DNA of 64,000 bases from Massilia sp. 9I (GTDB lineage Bacteria > Pseudomonadota > Gammaproteobacteria > Burkholderiales > Burkholderiaceae_D), in NCBI RefSeq assembly GCF_902506415.1, contig NZ_LR733275.1, positions 1 to 64,000 on the forward strand. Reading direction: 5' to 3'. Below the pieces are notes generated by a model. The model worked only from the letters and a program-made list of their open reading frames with translations. It was not told where the DNA came from and searched no databases. Positions within the stretch are counted from its first letter, which is position 1, and each line of letters starts with the position of its first letter. Shown here one piece after another: positions 7,754 to 16,833 of this stretch. A program made the position numbers and the translations under genes.

Positions 7754-8727
7754 TCTTCGGTCGGCAGCGTTTCCTTGAACTTACCGTAGGCCATCAGCTT
7801 CGCGTGACGGGCTTCGAGCAGGTCCTTGGTCTTCATGCCCTGGAACTGGCGCAGGGTGTCGGCCAGTGCGCGCTTGAGCAGCTGCGCCATCTGTTTCGGA
7901 TCGCGGTGCGCGCCGCCCAGCGGCTCGTTGACGATCTTGTCGATCAGGCCGATGGCCTTGAGGCGGTGCGCAGTCAGGCCCAGTGCGTCGGCGGCGTCGC
8001 TTGCGCGCTCGGAGGTCTTCCACAGGATCGAGGCGCAGCCTTCCGGCGAGATCACCGAATAGGTCGAGTACTGCAGCATCAGCACCGCGTCGCCGACGGC
8101 GATCGCCAGTGCGCCGCCCGAACCGCCTTCACCGATGATGGTGGCGATCAGCGGCACTTTCAGCTCGGCCATGACGTACAGGTTGTGGCCGATCGCTTCC
8201 GACTGGCCGCGCTCTTCGGCGTCGATGCCGGGGAATGCGCCCGGGGTGTCCACGAAAGTGAAGATCGGCAGGCCGAATTTTTCCGCCAGCTTCATCAGGC
8301 GCATGGCCTTGCGATAGCCTTCCGGACGCGGCATGCCGAAGTTGCGCATTGCGCGCTCCTTGGTGTCGCGGCCCTTCTGGTGGCCGATGACCATGCAAGC
8401 CTGGCCGTTGAAGCGGGCCAGGCCGCCGATGATCGACTGGTCGTCGGCGAAGGTGCGGTCGCCGTGCAGTTCGTGGAAGTCGGTGAAGATCGCGTTCACG
8501 TAGTCCATGGTGTATGGACGCTGCGGATGGCGTGCGATCTGCGACACCTGCCACGGGGTCAGCTTGGCGTAGATGTCCTTGGTGAGCTGCTGGCTTTTCT
8601 TGGCCAGGCGGTCGATCTCTTCGGAAATGTCGACGGCGGAGTCGTCCTGCACGAAGCGCAGCTCTTCAATCTTGGAATCCAGCTCGGCGATCGGCTGCTC
8701 AAAATTGAGGAAAGTTGTTTTAGTCAT
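7750..8727 (-). CDS. accA: Acetyl-CoA carboxylase carboxyltransferase subunit alpha
   Basis: Transfers the carboxyl group from biotin-BCCP to acetyl-CoA, making malonyl-CoA for fatty acid synthesis, together with AccD. It has 325 residues. Characteristic stretches are [54 protein letters not shown] and [16 protein letters not shown]. The ATG at 8727 follows CCGGAGGTACA, a strong ribosome site. A 102-base gap separates it from the upstream glycosylase gene, so it may have its own promoter. Confidence 0.97.
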   Translation of the reverse strand: MTKTTFLNFEQPIAELDSKIEELRFVQDDSAVDISEEIDRLAKKSQQLTKDIYAKLTPWQVSQIARHPQRPYTMDYVNAIFTDFHELHGDRTFADDQSIIGGLARFNGQACMVIGHQKGRDTKERAMRNFGMPRPEGYRKAMRLMKLAEKFGLPIFTFVDTPGAFPGIDAEERGQSEAIGHNLYVMAELKVPLIATIIGEGGSGGALAIAVGDAVLMLQYSTYSVISPEGCASILWKTSERASDAADALGLTAHRLKAIGLIDKIVNEPLGGAHRDPKQMAQLLKRALADTLRQFQGMKTKDLLEARHAKLMAYGKFKETLPTEE

Positions 8728-8829
8728 TGTACCTCCGGATTATTTCTTGGCCGCAACGCTTATGACGTCTTACGCGACCGCTCAGGCCCTGTTTGGGCGC
8801 TATTCTACCGTACCCATAAGGGATATTGG

Positions 8830-9492
8830 TCAGGGCAACGGGTCAAGGCTGCGCCACAGATACCAGGTTGCCACCGTGCGCCAGGGCTCCCAGTTGGCCG
8901 CCACTTCGCGCGCGTCGCTGCGCGAAACCGGCTCGCCAGAGAAATAATTCTGGCTGATGCCCTGGATCAGACCGGGGTCGTCGAGCGGCAGCACGTTCGG
9001 CCGGAGCAGATTAAATATCAAAAACATCTCCGCTGTCCAGCGGCTGATGCCGCGGATCTGGACCAGTTCGGCGATGACGGCCTCGTCGTCCATCTGCGAC
9101 CACAGGTCGGCGTGGACGCGCTTGGCCTTGAAATGGTCGGCCAGGTCGAGGATGTATTCGGTCTTACGCTTGGACAAACCGCAGCCGGCCAGCTCGACGG
9201 CGCCGGCCTTGATCACCTGGCTCGGGGACAGCTTGGGGCAGATTGCCAGCAGCTTGGTCCAGGCCGCGTCGGCCGCCTTCGGCGTGACCTGCTGGCCCAC
9301 GATCGAGCGCGCCAGCGTGGTGAAAGGGTCGGGATGGCCACGCAGGTGCAGGTCGCCGATCTGCGGGATGAGCTTGGCCATGATGCGATCGCGCCCCATG
9401 AGCGCGGCCTTGGCTTCGGCCCAGTAAACCGGTACCGACAGCTCTTCCTGCGGCCCGGCTTCCACGCCCGGCTTGTCCTGTTCGGCGGCCAT
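8830..9492 (-). CDS. DNA-3-methyladenine glycosylase II family protein (AlkA-like, HhH-GPD)
   Basis: A base-excision repair glycosylase that removes alkylated purines. The 220 residues have the helix-hairpin-helix and Gly/Pro/Asp loop near the C-terminus: IRGISRWTAEMFLIF followed by LPLDDPGL with the catalytic Asp. The N-terminal part has ARSIVGQQVTPKAA, typical of the family. It lacks the extra N-terminal domain of E. coli AlkA, so it is the short form. Its ATG overlaps the cysS TAA stop by one base, which indicates translational coupling. Confidence 0.9.
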   Translation of the reverse strand: MAAEQDKPGVEAGPQEELSVPVYWAEAKAALMGRDRIMAKLIPQIGDLHLRGHPDPFTTLARSIVGQQVTPKAADAAWTKLLAICPKLSPSQVIKAGAVELAGCGLSKRKTEYILDLADHFKAKRVHADLWSQMDDEAVIAELVQIRGISRWTAEMFLIFNLLRPNVLPLDDPGLIQGISQNYFSGEPVSRSDAREVAANWEPWRTVATWYLWRSLDPLP

Positions 9493-10880
9493 TATGCGCG
9501 GCGCCAGGTCGTCGTTCCGTCCGGCTTGTCTTCCAGGATGATCCCGGCGGCAGTCAGTTCGGCGCGGATGGCATCCGCTTCGGCAAAATTACGGGCTTTC
9601 TTGGCGGCGGCGCGGCGCGCAATCGCGTCATCGACGCCGGCGTCGCCACCTTCGCTGGCGCCGCCCTGCAGGTAGGCCTGCGGTGCGCGCTCGAGCAGGC
9701 CCAGCAGGCTGGCCAGGGCCTTCAGCTGGCGCGCGGCCTCGAGCGACTTGCTGCGGTTGACTTCGCTGGCGAGGTCGAACAGCTCGGCCACCGCCAGCGG
9801 CGTGTTGAAGTCGTCGTCCATCGCTTCGCGGAAGCGCACAGCATGTTCTTCTTCCCAGTTCACGGCCGGCGTCTCGTTGTCGATATCGACCGTCGACAGC
9901 GCCGTGTACAAGCGGGTCAGCGCGCCCTTGGCGTCGTCGATGTGGGCGTCCGAATAATTCAGCGGGCTGCGGTAGTGGGCGCGCAGGATGAAGAAGCGGA
10001 TGACTTCGGCGTCGTACTTCTTGAGTACGTCGCGCACGGTGAAGAAGTTGCCCAGCGACTTGGACATCTTCTCGTTGTCCACGCGCACGAAGCCGTTGTG
10101 GATCCAGTAGTTGACCATGTTGCCGCCGAAGGCGCCTTCGGACTGGGCGATCTCGTTCTCGTGGTGCGGGAACTGCAGGTCGGCGCCGCCGCCATGGATG
10201 TCGAAATGTTCGCCGAGGGTGGCGCAGGACATCGCCGAGCACTCGATGTGCCAGCCCGGACGGCCCTTGCCCCACTTCGAGTCCCACTTGGCTTCCGCCG
10301 GCTCGGCTTCCTTGGCGGCCTTCCACAGCACGAAGTCCAGCGGGTCGCGCTTGCCGCTGTTGACGTCGACGCGCTCGCCGGCGCGCAGGTCGTCGAGCGA
10401 CTTGCCGGACAGCTTGCCGTAACCTTCGAAGCCGCGCACGGCGTAGTTCACATCGCCGTCCTCGCTCTTGTAGGCCAGGCCCTTGCTTTCCAACTGCTCG
10501 ATGATCGAGAGCATCTGCGGCACGTATTCGGTGGCGCGCGGCTCGACGGTCGGCGGCAGGATCTTCAGCGCGGAGATGTCTTCGTCCTGGTATTTCAGGT
10601 TGCGCGCCACCAGCTGGCCGATGGTCTCGCCGTTTTCCACGGCGCGGCGAATAATCTTGTCGTCGATGTCGGTGACGTTGCGGACGTACTTGACCTCGTA
10701 GCCGGACGCCATGAGCCAGCGGTAGATGACGTCGAAGGCCATCATCATCCGCGCGTGTCCGATGTGACAGAAGTCGTACACGGTCATGCCGCACACATAC
10801 ATGCCGACCTTCCCGGCTTCCATCGGAACAAATACCTGCTTATCACGCGCGAGCGTGTTGTAAATCTTGAGTTGGCTCAT
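9492..10880 (-). CDS. cysS: Cysteine-tRNA ligase
   Basis: A class I aminoacyl-tRNA synthetase that charges tRNA-Cys, 462 residues. Seen: zinc ligand Cys30 in YVCGMT, the HIGH motif CHIGHARM (residues 39-42), the zinc/editing region WHIECSAMS and [14 protein letters not shown], and the KMSKS loop [11 protein letters not shown] (about residue 271). The C-terminal anticodon-binding region has [16 protein letters not shown]. It is the first gene of the leftward run cysS-glycosylase-accA-tilS, and faces a cyclophilin gene across a 246-base divergent region. Confidence 0.98.
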   Translation of the reverse strand: MSQLKIYNTLARDKQVFVPMEAGKVGMYVCGMTVYDFCHIGHARMMMAFDVIYRWLMASGYEVKYVRNVTDIDDKIIRRAVENGETIGQLVARNLKYQDEDISALKILPPTVEPRATEYVPQMLSIIEQLESKGLAYKSEDGDVNYAVRGFEGYGKLSGKSLDDLRAGERVDVNSGKRDPLDFVLWKAAKEAEPAEAKWDSKWGKGRPGWHIECSAMSCATLGEHFDIHGGGADLQFPHHENEIAQSEGAFGGNMVNYWIHNGFVRVDNEKMSKSLGNFFTVRDVLKKYDAEVIRFFILRAHYRSPLNYSDAHIDDAKGALTRLYTALSTVDIDNETPAVNWEEEHAVRFREAMDDDFNTPLAVAELFDLASEVNRSKSLEAARQLKALASLLGLLERAPQAYLQGGASEGGDAGVDDAIARRAAAKKARNFAEADAIRAELTAAGIILEDKPDGTTTWRRA

Positions 10881-11126
10881 GGGTGTGGTCTGGTGAGGGA
10901 GAGGATCGGGGCAACAACGGCAGCGCTTGGAAGTGAGACAGCACAGCAGGGATTGCGTCGAGATCGTCTGGACCCTCGGGTGTTATTCTTCTTTGATAGA
11001 ATGGGACGTTCTGCGCAAAGTATAGCATTGTTAAAATCCCGGCTGGCCGCATATGGTTCAGCTTTATTTTTCGGGAAAAGACTTGACACCGTCTTGCGCG
11101 GTGTCCACCAGAGGAGACCCACGACA

Positions 11127-11786
11127 ATGACCACTGCCTTCCGCCGCTCTCTGCTCAAGGGAGTCGCCCTGGGCGCCGGCGCCCTGCTGCTGTCCGGCTC
11201 TGCGCTGGCGCAAACCGAGGGCCAGGCCCAGGCCGCTGCGCCTGCCGAAGCCCCCGCCGCCCCCACTGTCAAGGGGCCGCAGGTATCGCTCAAGACCAGC
11301 ATGGGTGAGATCGTCCTGCAGCTGGACGAAGAAAAGGCGCCGAAGACGGTCGCCAACTTCATGCAGTATGTGAAGCAAGGCTTCTACAAGGGCGTGATTT
11401 TCCACCGCGTGATCGACGGCTTCATGATCCAGACCGGTGGGATGAACGAGAAATTCGAGGGCCGCAAGACCAACAAGCCGGTCAAGAACGAATCCAACAA
11501 CGGCCTGTCGAACCAGCCATACACCGTGTCGATGGCGCGCGAAGACCATCCGGATTCGGCAACCTCCCAATTCTTCATCAACGTCGCCGACAATTCGGGC
11601 ATCGACTATCCGAACTACAAGGGCTCAGGCTATACCGTCTTCGGCAAGGTCGTGAAGGGCCAGGAAGTCGTGGACAAGATCAAGGGCGTGGTGGTGGACG
11701 ACGTGCGCGGCATGCAGAATGTGCCGGTGGTCCCGATCTTCGTGAAATCCGCTACCGTGCTCAAGGGCGACAAGCTTGTAAAATAG
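11127..11786 (+). CDS. Exported peptidylprolyl isomerase, cyclophilin type
   Basis: Catalyses cis-trans isomerisation of prolyl bonds, here outside the cytoplasm. From the ATG at 11127 (GAGGAG upstream) the 219-residue product has an export signal ending ALAQ, then an Ala/Pro linker, then the cyclophilin domain: FHRVIDGFMIQTGG, SMAREDHPDSATSQFFIN and YTVFGKVVKGQEVVDKI. The N-terminus MTTAFRRSLLKGVALG has a twin-Arg pattern close to the Tat motif, so Tat export is possible. The domain is about 50% like the adjacent PpiB by eye, suggesting an old duplication. Confidence 0.93.
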   Translation: MTTAFRRSLLKGVALGAGALLLSGSALAQTEGQAQAAAPAEAPAAPTVKGPQVSLKTSMGEIVLQLDEEKAPKTVANFMQYVKQGFYKGVIFHRVIDGFMIQTGGMNEKFEGRKTNKPVKNESNNGLSNQPYTVSMAREDHPDSATSQFFINVADNSGIDYPNYKGSGYTVFGKVVKGQEVVDKIKGVVVDDVRGMQNVPVVPIFVKSATVLKGDKLVK

Positions 11787-11835
11787 CGGCTGCGTTTGTC
11801 GCATCATTAACAATAACCAACTCACAGGACAGCAC

Positions 11836-12327
11836 ATGACCAGCGTTCGCATGACCACCAACAAGGGCAACATCACCGTCGAACTGGACGCCGAAAAAGC
11901 GCCGAAGACCGTTGCCAACTTTATCGACTACGTCAACAAGGGTCATTTCAGCAATACCATCTTCCACCGCGTGATCAAGGACTTCATGATCCAGGGCGGC
12001 GGCTTCGAACCGGGCATGAAGCAGAAAGCCACCGACGTGACCGTCGAGAACGAAGCCAAGAACGGCCTCAAGAACGACAAGTACACCATCGCCATGGCCC
12101 GCACCTCGGCGCCGCACTCCGCATCGGCCCAGTTCTTCATCAACACCAAGGACAACGCCTTCCTGAACTACCCGGGCCAGGACGGCTGGGGCTACGCCGT
12201 GTTCGGCAAGGTCACCGAAGGCCAGGACATCGTCGACGAGATCAACAACGTGAAGACCACCCGCAGCGGCATGCACTCGGACGTGCCGGTCGATCCGGTC
12301 ATCATCGAGAAGGTCGAAGTCGTCTGA
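11836..12327 (+). CDS. ppiB: Cytoplasmic peptidylprolyl isomerase B
   Basis: A 163-residue cyclophilin without a signal peptide. Core motifs are FHRVIKDFMIQGGGFEPG, IAMARTSAPHSASAQFFIN and GWGYAVFGKVTEGQDIVD, including the catalytic Arg and the substrate-pocket QFFIN. It follows the exported cyclophilin by 49 bases and precedes lpxH by 40, probably as one transcription unit. The ppiB-lpxH order is common in betaproteobacteria and gammaproteobacteria. Confidence 0.95.
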   Translation: MTSVRMTTNKGNITVELDAEKAPKTVANFIDYVNKGHFSNTIFHRVIKDFMIQGGGFEPGMKQKATDVTVENEAKNGLKNDKYTIAMARTSAPHSASAQFFINTKDNAFLNYPGQDGWGYAVFGKVTEGQDIVDEINNVKTTRSGMHSDVPVDPVIIEKVEVV

Positions 12328-12367
12328 TGTTCGCAGTGCGCCGGGGGCGGCACGTCCCAGCTATCCC

Positions 12368-13111
12368 ATGACCACCCCTGAGCGCACGTTCGCGCTATTC
12401 ATCTCCGACCTGCACCTGCAGGCGGCGCATCCGCGCACGGCCGAAGCCTTCTTTGGCTTCCTGGCCGAGCGCGCGGTCCACGCCGAGCGGCTTTACCTGC
12501 TCGGCGACATCTTCGAATACTGGGCCGGCGACGACGACCTCGCCGAGCCTTTCCACCAGCGCGTCATTGATGCCATCCGCGCCGTGAGCGCTGCGGGCAC
12601 GCGCGTGTACTGGCTGGCCGGGAACCGCGATTTCCTCGTCGGCAGCGGCTTTGCTGAAGCGGCCGGATTGAGTCTGCTGGAAGAACCGCATGTGATCAGC
12701 GCAGGCGGCAAGCGTATCGCGCTGGTGCATGGCGACGCGCAGTGCACGGCGGATCTCAAGTACATGGCCTTCCGCGCCCAGGTGCGCGACCGCGAGTGGC
12801 AGCAGCAATTCCTCGGTATGCCACTAACGCAGCGCAAGGCGATCATCGCGGGCTTGCGCGAAGGCAGCCGCGAGGCGCAGGCCGGCAAGCCCTACGAGAT
12901 CATGGATGTGGCGGCCTCGAGCGTCGAGGCGCTGTTCAACCAGACGGATGCCAGCGTGATCATTCATGGGCATACGCATCGCCCGGCGGTGCATGAGACC
13001 GGCGGCAGGCTGCGCTATGTGCTGCCGGACTGGGAGCTGGATGTCGAGCCGCATCGTGGCGGCTGGATCGAGCTCGCAGCAGACGGCACGCTGACCCGCC
13101 ACGATTTGTAG
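12368..13111 (+). CDS. lpxH: UDP-2,3-diacylglucosamine diphosphatase
   Basis: Hydrolyses UDP-2,3-diacylglucosamine to lipid X and UMP, the fourth step of lipid A synthesis, at the inner membrane surface. It is a calcineurin-like metallophosphoesterase of 247 residues. The metal-ligand motifs appear in order: FISDLHL, LLGDIFEYW, LAGNRDF, LVHGDAQCT and IIHGHTHRP. The ATG at 12368 follows the ppiB stop by 40 bases. Confidence 0.95.
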   Translation: MTTPERTFALFISDLHLQAAHPRTAEAFFGFLAERAVHAERLYLLGDIFEYWAGDDDLAEPFHQRVIDAIRAVSAAGTRVYWLAGNRDFLVGSGFAEAAGLSLLEEPHVISAGGKRIALVHGDAQCTADLKYMAFRAQVRDREWQQQFLGMPLTQRKAIIAGLREGSREAQAGKPYEIMDVAASSVEALFNQTDASVIIHGHTHRPAVHETGGRLRYVLPDWELDVEPHRGGWIELAADGTLTRHDL

Positions 13112-13240
13112 GGTGGGCGGCTCGTGTTTCGGTCCACTGGACCAAAACACCCCACGCGGTGATCGTTATTGGATGAAATGCCGTTGGCGATGATCTCGCC
13201 GCGCGCAGACCGCGTGGGCGGGAAATCCGCCCACCCTACC
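13110..13240. repeat. Intergenic palindromic repeat element
   Basis: GTAGGGTGGGCGG at the left end is mirrored by CCGCCCACCCTAC at the right, enclosing ~105 bases with an inner GGTCCA-C-TGGACC palindrome. This terminal-inverted-repeat layout is like small dispersed elements common between Burkholderiales genes. It lies between the convergent lpxH and mqsA-like genes and overlaps the last codons of the latter. Confidence 0.6.
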
Positions 13241-13628
13241 GCACCTCATCCAGCAACTCGGGGTGCTTGCCCAGTAGCCTCAGCAACTTCACCAGCGCCA
13301 GCGGCGCATGCGCCTCCCCCGACTCGAAGCGCGCGAAATCCCCCACGTCATCCCCGAACAATTCATCGGCCTTCTGCTGCGTCAGCCCCAGCTGCTTGCG
13401 CATCGCCCGGATCGTCTTGAGCTCTTCCGCATCGATCTGCTTGCGGAAGGCCGCCACCAGCTCGCCGTAATGATCGTGCTCGCCCGCTGCGAACATGACC
13501 TCCTTGCACCCGACGCAATGCTCGACCACGACGTCGGGAATCGCCGTGCTCTGCCCCTTGTAGGTGTAGTGCATTTCCCTGATCGCATGCGCCAGCGGGG
13601 ATTCGCCGCAGTTCGGGCACCTCAGCAT
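13236..13628 (-). CDS. MqsA-like antitoxin/regulator (YgiT-type zinc finger plus helix-turn-helix)
   Basis: 130 residues. An N-terminal zinc finger has Cys4/Cys7 (RCPNCGE) and Cys38/Cys41 (EHCVGCKE). The C-terminal Xre-like helix-turn-helix (about 70-125) contains RKQLGLTQQKADELFG and FARFESGE. This is the architecture of MqsA, which binds the MqsR toxin through the zinc domain and DNA through the other. No MqsR-like gene lies beside it: the 190 bases upstream hold no such frame. It may therefore act alone as a regulator. The ATG at 13628 is preceded by GAGGAAGCG. Confidence 0.88.
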   Translation of the reverse strand: MLRCPNCGESPLAHAIREMHYTYKGQSTAIPDVVVEHCVGCKEVMFAAGEHDHYGELVAAFRKQIDAEELKTIRAMRKQLGLTQQKADELFGDDVGDFARFESGEAHAPLALVKLLRLLGKHPELLDEVR

Positions 13629-13710
13629 CGCTTCCTCCTCTTATCCATGCCCTCATCCTACCAAAGCGGACGATGAAGCCGCGCTCCGGAAAATTTGTTC
13701 AATATGTATG

Positions 13711-13738
13711 TTTACATTTGCCAACCCACTGTTATACT
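13711..13738 (+). promoter_or_regulatory. Predicted sigma70 promoter of the gntR-ABC operon
   Basis: TTTACA (13711-13716) and TATACT (13733-13738) with a 16-base spacer, ~80 bases before the GntR start. The region is AT-richer than its surroundings. GntR regulators of this short class usually repress their own operon, but I cannot point to a certain operator. Confidence 0.5.
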
Positions 13739-13818
13739 TCACTACAACACCACTTCAACGCAACACCCAGGGGAGACACCGATGAATAATGCAGCGCTAG
13801 GACAAGGGAGGACCGGAC

Positions 13819-14196
13819 ATGACAGTCGGCTGGAATGACAACGCACCCATTTACCGCCAGCTCAAGGAGCGGGTGGTGGGCATGATGCTCGACGGTATTC
13901 TGAAAGCCGGCGACGCCCTACCCTCGGTCCGCCAGATCGCGGCCGAATATCAACTCAATCCGATCACCGTATCGAAGGCTTACCAGGAACTGGTCGACGA
14001 GAACTTAGTGGAAAAGCGAAGGGGAATTGGCATGTACGTTACCGAAGGAGCAAGCGAGAAACTGTTGGCCACCGAGCGCGAGCGCTTCATCCGCGAAGAG
14101 TGGCCCGCCATGGTCGAACGCATCCGCCGCCTCGGCCTGAACGTGGAAACCCTGCTGCAGGCCTCCGGCAACCACGCCCCGGGAGGTTCGGCATGA
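13819..14196 (+). CDS. GntR family regulator, short YtrA type
   Basis: 125 residues: an N-terminal winged helix (IYRQLKERVVGMMLDG, LPSVRQIAAEYQLNPITVSKAY, VEKRRGIGMYV) and only a short helical tail. This is the YtrA subfamily, which controls adjacent ABC transporters. The stop overlaps the next gene's start (ATGA), so it is coupled to the transporter. A ribosome site GGGAGG precedes the ATG. An 18-codon frame starting at 13782 (MNNAALGQGR) also has a fair ribosome site and overlaps this start out of frame; it may be a leader peptide or chance. Confidence 0.92.
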   Translation: MTVGWNDNAPIYRQLKERVVGMMLDGILKAGDALPSVRQIAAEYQLNPITVSKAYQELVDENLVEKRRGIGMYVTEGASEKLLATERERFIREEWPAMVERIRRLGLNVETLLQASGNHAPGGSA

Positions 14197-15050
14197 GCGC
14201 CGTGCTCTCCGCCCGCGGCCTGACCAAGCGTTACGGCAAGCGCACCGCCGTCGACGGCATCGACTTCGAGGTCCCCGCCGGCCGCATCGTCGGCCTGATC
14301 GGCCCCAACGGCTCGGGCAAGACCACCACCCTCAAGGCCGCCCTGGGCCTGATCGACTTCGACGGCCAGTTGCAGGTGATGGGCTACGACCCGCGCACCC
14401 AGCGCGACGACCTGATGAAGGACGTCTGCTTCATCGCCGACGTCGCGATCCTGCCGCGCTGGCTGCGGGTGAAGGACGCGGTCGACTTCGTGGAAGGCGT
14501 GCACCCGCGCTTCAACCGCGCCCGCGCCGAGAAGTACATCGCCAACACCAAGCTCAAGCCGAGCATGAAGGTGAAGGAAATGTCGAAGGGCATGATCGTC
14601 CAGCTGCACCTGGCGCTGGTGATGGCCATCGACGCCAAGCTGCTGGTGCTGGATGAGCCGACCCTGGGCCTGGACATCATGTACCGCAAGCAGTTCTACC
14701 AGAACCTGCTGGAAGACTACTTCGATGAGCAGAAGACCATCGTCATCACCACCCACCAGGTGGAAGAAGTCGAGCACATCCTGACCGACCTGATGTTCAT
14801 CCGCGAAGGCAAGATCGTGCTGGCCGCCACCATGGAAGAAGTCGGCGAGCGCTATACCGAAGTGATGGTCCCGGCCGACAAGGTGGGCGCCGCCAACGCC
14901 CTTGCCCCGATCGACCAGCGCACCGTGTTCGGCAAGTCGGTGATGCTGTTCGATGGCGTCTCGCGCGCCCAACTCGCCCAGCTCGGCGAGACCCGCAATC
15001 CCAGCGTTGCCGACCTGTTCGTGGCAACCATGAAAGGAACCTACGCATGA
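14193..15050 (+). CDS. ABC transporter ATP-binding protein
   Basis: The 285-residue ATPase of an ABC-2 type transporter. Walker A is GPNGSGKTTT and Walker B is KLLVLDEPTLGLD; the H-loop is ITTHQVEEVEHI. The signature region reads MSKGMIVQLHLAL instead of LSGGQ, as in the YtrB-like group with its SKGM/SRGM form. The start ATG overlaps the gntR stop, and its own stop overlaps the permease start. The substrate is unknown; relatives act in envelope-antibiotic response or bacteriocin export. Confidence 0.93.
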   Translation: MSAVLSARGLTKRYGKRTAVDGIDFEVPAGRIVGLIGPNGSGKTTTLKAALGLIDFDGQLQVMGYDPRTQRDDLMKDVCFIADVAILPRWLRVKDAVDFVEGVHPRFNRARAEKYIANTKLKPSMKVKEMSKGMIVQLHLALVMAIDAKLLVLDEPTLGLDIMYRKQFYQNLLEDYFDEQKTIVITTHQVEEVEHILTDLMFIREGKIVLAATMEEVGERYTEVMVPADKVGAANALAPIDQRTVFGKSVMLFDGVSRAQLAQLGETRNPSVADLFVATMKGTYA

Positions 15051-16012
15051 AAACGATGAAATGGCTGCTCCGGCGCGAGTTCTGGGAGCACAAGGGCGCC
15101 TTCTTCTGGTCGCCGCTGGTGGTGGCGCTGGCGATGATCCTGTTTATCGGCGGCGGCTTCATGTACAGCATGGCCTTCGGCGGCCACGAGAACATCCAGT
15201 TCAACGGCCACAACGTGGTCTCGATCCAGGGCTTCCCGCCGGCGCTGCGCTACAAGATCGCCCACATCGCCGCCTCGAGCTACCTCGGCATCGCGGCGCC
15301 GCTGTTCGGCGTGCTGGCGGTGGTCGTGTTCTTCTACTGCCTGTCGGCGCTACATGACGACCGCCGCGACCGCAGCATCCTGTTCTGGAAGTCGCTGCCG
15401 CTGTCGGACCGCGAGACCGTGCTGTCGAAGGTCGTCACCGCCATCGTCGTCGCCCCGCTGCTCACGATCGCCATCGGTACCGCGACCGCGCTGGTGCTGC
15501 TGGTGCTGGGCATGATCAGCGCCGCCGGCAAGGGCTTGAACCTGTTCGCGCCGGTGCTGATGGAGCCGAACCTGTATCTGAGCCCGCTTTACCTGGTGGC
15601 CTTCCTGCCGCTGTACATCGTCTGGGCCCTGCCGACCGTCGGCTGGCTGCTGATGGTGTCGAGCTGGGCGCGTTCCAAGGTCTTCCTGTGGGCGGTCGGC
15701 ATCCCGCTGATCATGATCGCGCTGTTCAAGTGGTTCAACATGGTCGTGGGCCACGTCTCGGACCGCATCATCGACGTCGACTGGTTCACCAGCGAAGTGG
15801 TGGCGCGCGGCCTGGGCGGTCTGCTGCCGGGGATCTGGCTGTCGGATGCGAACCTGAACACCATCAACGGCCAACAGGGCCTGGACCCGAGCATGCTGCT
15901 CAGCCTCTCCTACAGCACGCTGGCGACGCCCGGTCCCTGGGTCGCCGCCATCGTCGGCGCCGGAATGATCTATGCCGCGATCCGCCTGCGCCGCTGGCGC
16001 GACGAGGGCTGA
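15047..16012 (+). CDS. ABC-2 type transporter permease
   Basis: A 321-residue membrane protein. Hydrophobic segments are visible near 21-40 (PLVVALAMILFIGGGFMY), 85-105 (IAAPLFGVLAVVVFFY), 140-165, 190-210, 220-240 and 295-312. The soluble motif DDRRDRSILFWKSLPLSDRE is typical of ABC-2 permeases paired with short GntR regulators. It overlaps the ATPase gene by four bases and forms the membrane half of that transporter. Confidence 0.9.
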   Translation: MKTMKWLLRREFWEHKGAFFWSPLVVALAMILFIGGGFMYSMAFGGHENIQFNGHNVVSIQGFPPALRYKIAHIAASSYLGIAAPLFGVLAVVVFFYCLSALHDDRRDRSILFWKSLPLSDRETVLSKVVTAIVVAPLLTIAIGTATALVLLVLGMISAAGKGLNLFAPVLMEPNLYLSPLYLVAFLPLYIVWALPTVGWLLMVSSWARSKVFLWAVGIPLIMIALFKWFNMVVGHVSDRIIDVDWFTSEVVARGLGGLLPGIWLSDANLNTINGQQGLDPSMLLSLSYSTLATPGPWVAAIVGAGMIYAAIRLRRWRDEG

Positions 16013-16017
16013 GCCGG

Positions 16018-16833
16018 ATGCGCGCCCTCCCTGCCCTGGCGCTCGGCGCGCTGCTTCTTGGCGGCGCGGCCGGCGCCGCCGAGGACAAGCCGGTCCGCGA
16101 AATCGATCCGGTGCATGTCAACGCGATGCGCAACCCGGATGTCCGCAAGTACAAGGTGATCCTGGCCGGCATGGATGCCTTCGATCGGTATCACGCGCTG
16201 GCCCCTGGGGCCGACCGCCTGCGCTTCCGCCTGTCCACGCGCAAGAAGGACGAGTCGCCGGAGCCGTTGGCGGCGCGCCTGGTCGGCGACGAGGGATTCA
16301 AGCTGCCGATCGTCATCGACGCCGGCGGACGCTTCGAGGTGCCGAGGAGCGAGGCGGCCGCGGATGCGAAGAGCGAGCTGGAACTGAACCGCAAGCGCAA
16401 GCTCTATCGCACCGATCCCGAGGTGCGCACGCCAGGACTGCCGGAGAACCAGCGGCGCCTGGGCGACCTGCGGCTCGAATGCAAGGTGACGATCGCCATG
16501 GCCAAGGAAGAGATTCCGACCTTCTGGGTCATGACCATCAACACCCTCCTGCTGCGCACCGACTGGTGCGGCTTCTTCGGCGACCAGGACGACTTCCGCT
16601 GGGAGGGCGTGAGCAGGCAGGCGCACTTCCCGTTCCGCTCCGAGAAGCCGCTGGCGGGCGCGATCCTGGTCGAAGGCAACCGCTCGGCCAAGCTGGAAGC
16701 CAAAGGAGATTCATTCCAGGTACCGATCGGGAATGCCACCTGGAGCGACGAGGCGGTGATCGAGCTGACCTATGCCGACCCCGCGCAGCCGCCTACTGGA
16801 ACTGCTGGCGAAACGCCTCGAACTGCACCTTGA
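16018..16833 (+). CDS. Secreted protein of unknown function
   Basis: 271 residues starting MRALPALALGALLLGGAAGAAED, a signal peptide with cleavage after AGA. The mature part has no motif I recognise; it includes VILAGMDAFDRYHALAP, LECKVTIAMAKEEIPTFWV and TDWCGFFGDQDDFRW. Only six bases separate it from the permease gene, so it belongs to the same operon and may be a periplasmic partner of the transporter. Its 3' end overlaps the convergent yceH gene by 41 bases. Confidence 0.75.
   Translation: MRALPALALGALLLGGAAGAAEDKPVREIDPVHVNAMRNPDVRKYKVILAGMDAFDRYHALAPGADRLRFRLSTRKKDESPEPLAARLVGDEGFKLPIVIDAGGRFEVPRSEAAADAKSELELNRKRKLYRTDPEVRTPGLPENQRRLGDLRLECKVTIAMAKEEIPTFWVMTINTLLLRTDWCGFFGDQDDFRWEGVSRQAHFPFRSEKPLAGAILVEGNRSAKLEAKGDSFQVPIGNATWSDEAVIELTYADPAQPPTGTAGETPRTAP

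Noticed and set aside
7804..9675. A 623-codon open frame on the plus strand
   Set aside because: Antisense to accA and the glycosylase gene, with no family resemblance and no ribosome site.
11085..11105. GACACCG/CGGTGTC hairpin before the exported cyclophilin as a riboswitch
   Set aside because: A single 7-bp stem with no ligand-binding architecture; it may only modulate the ribosome site.
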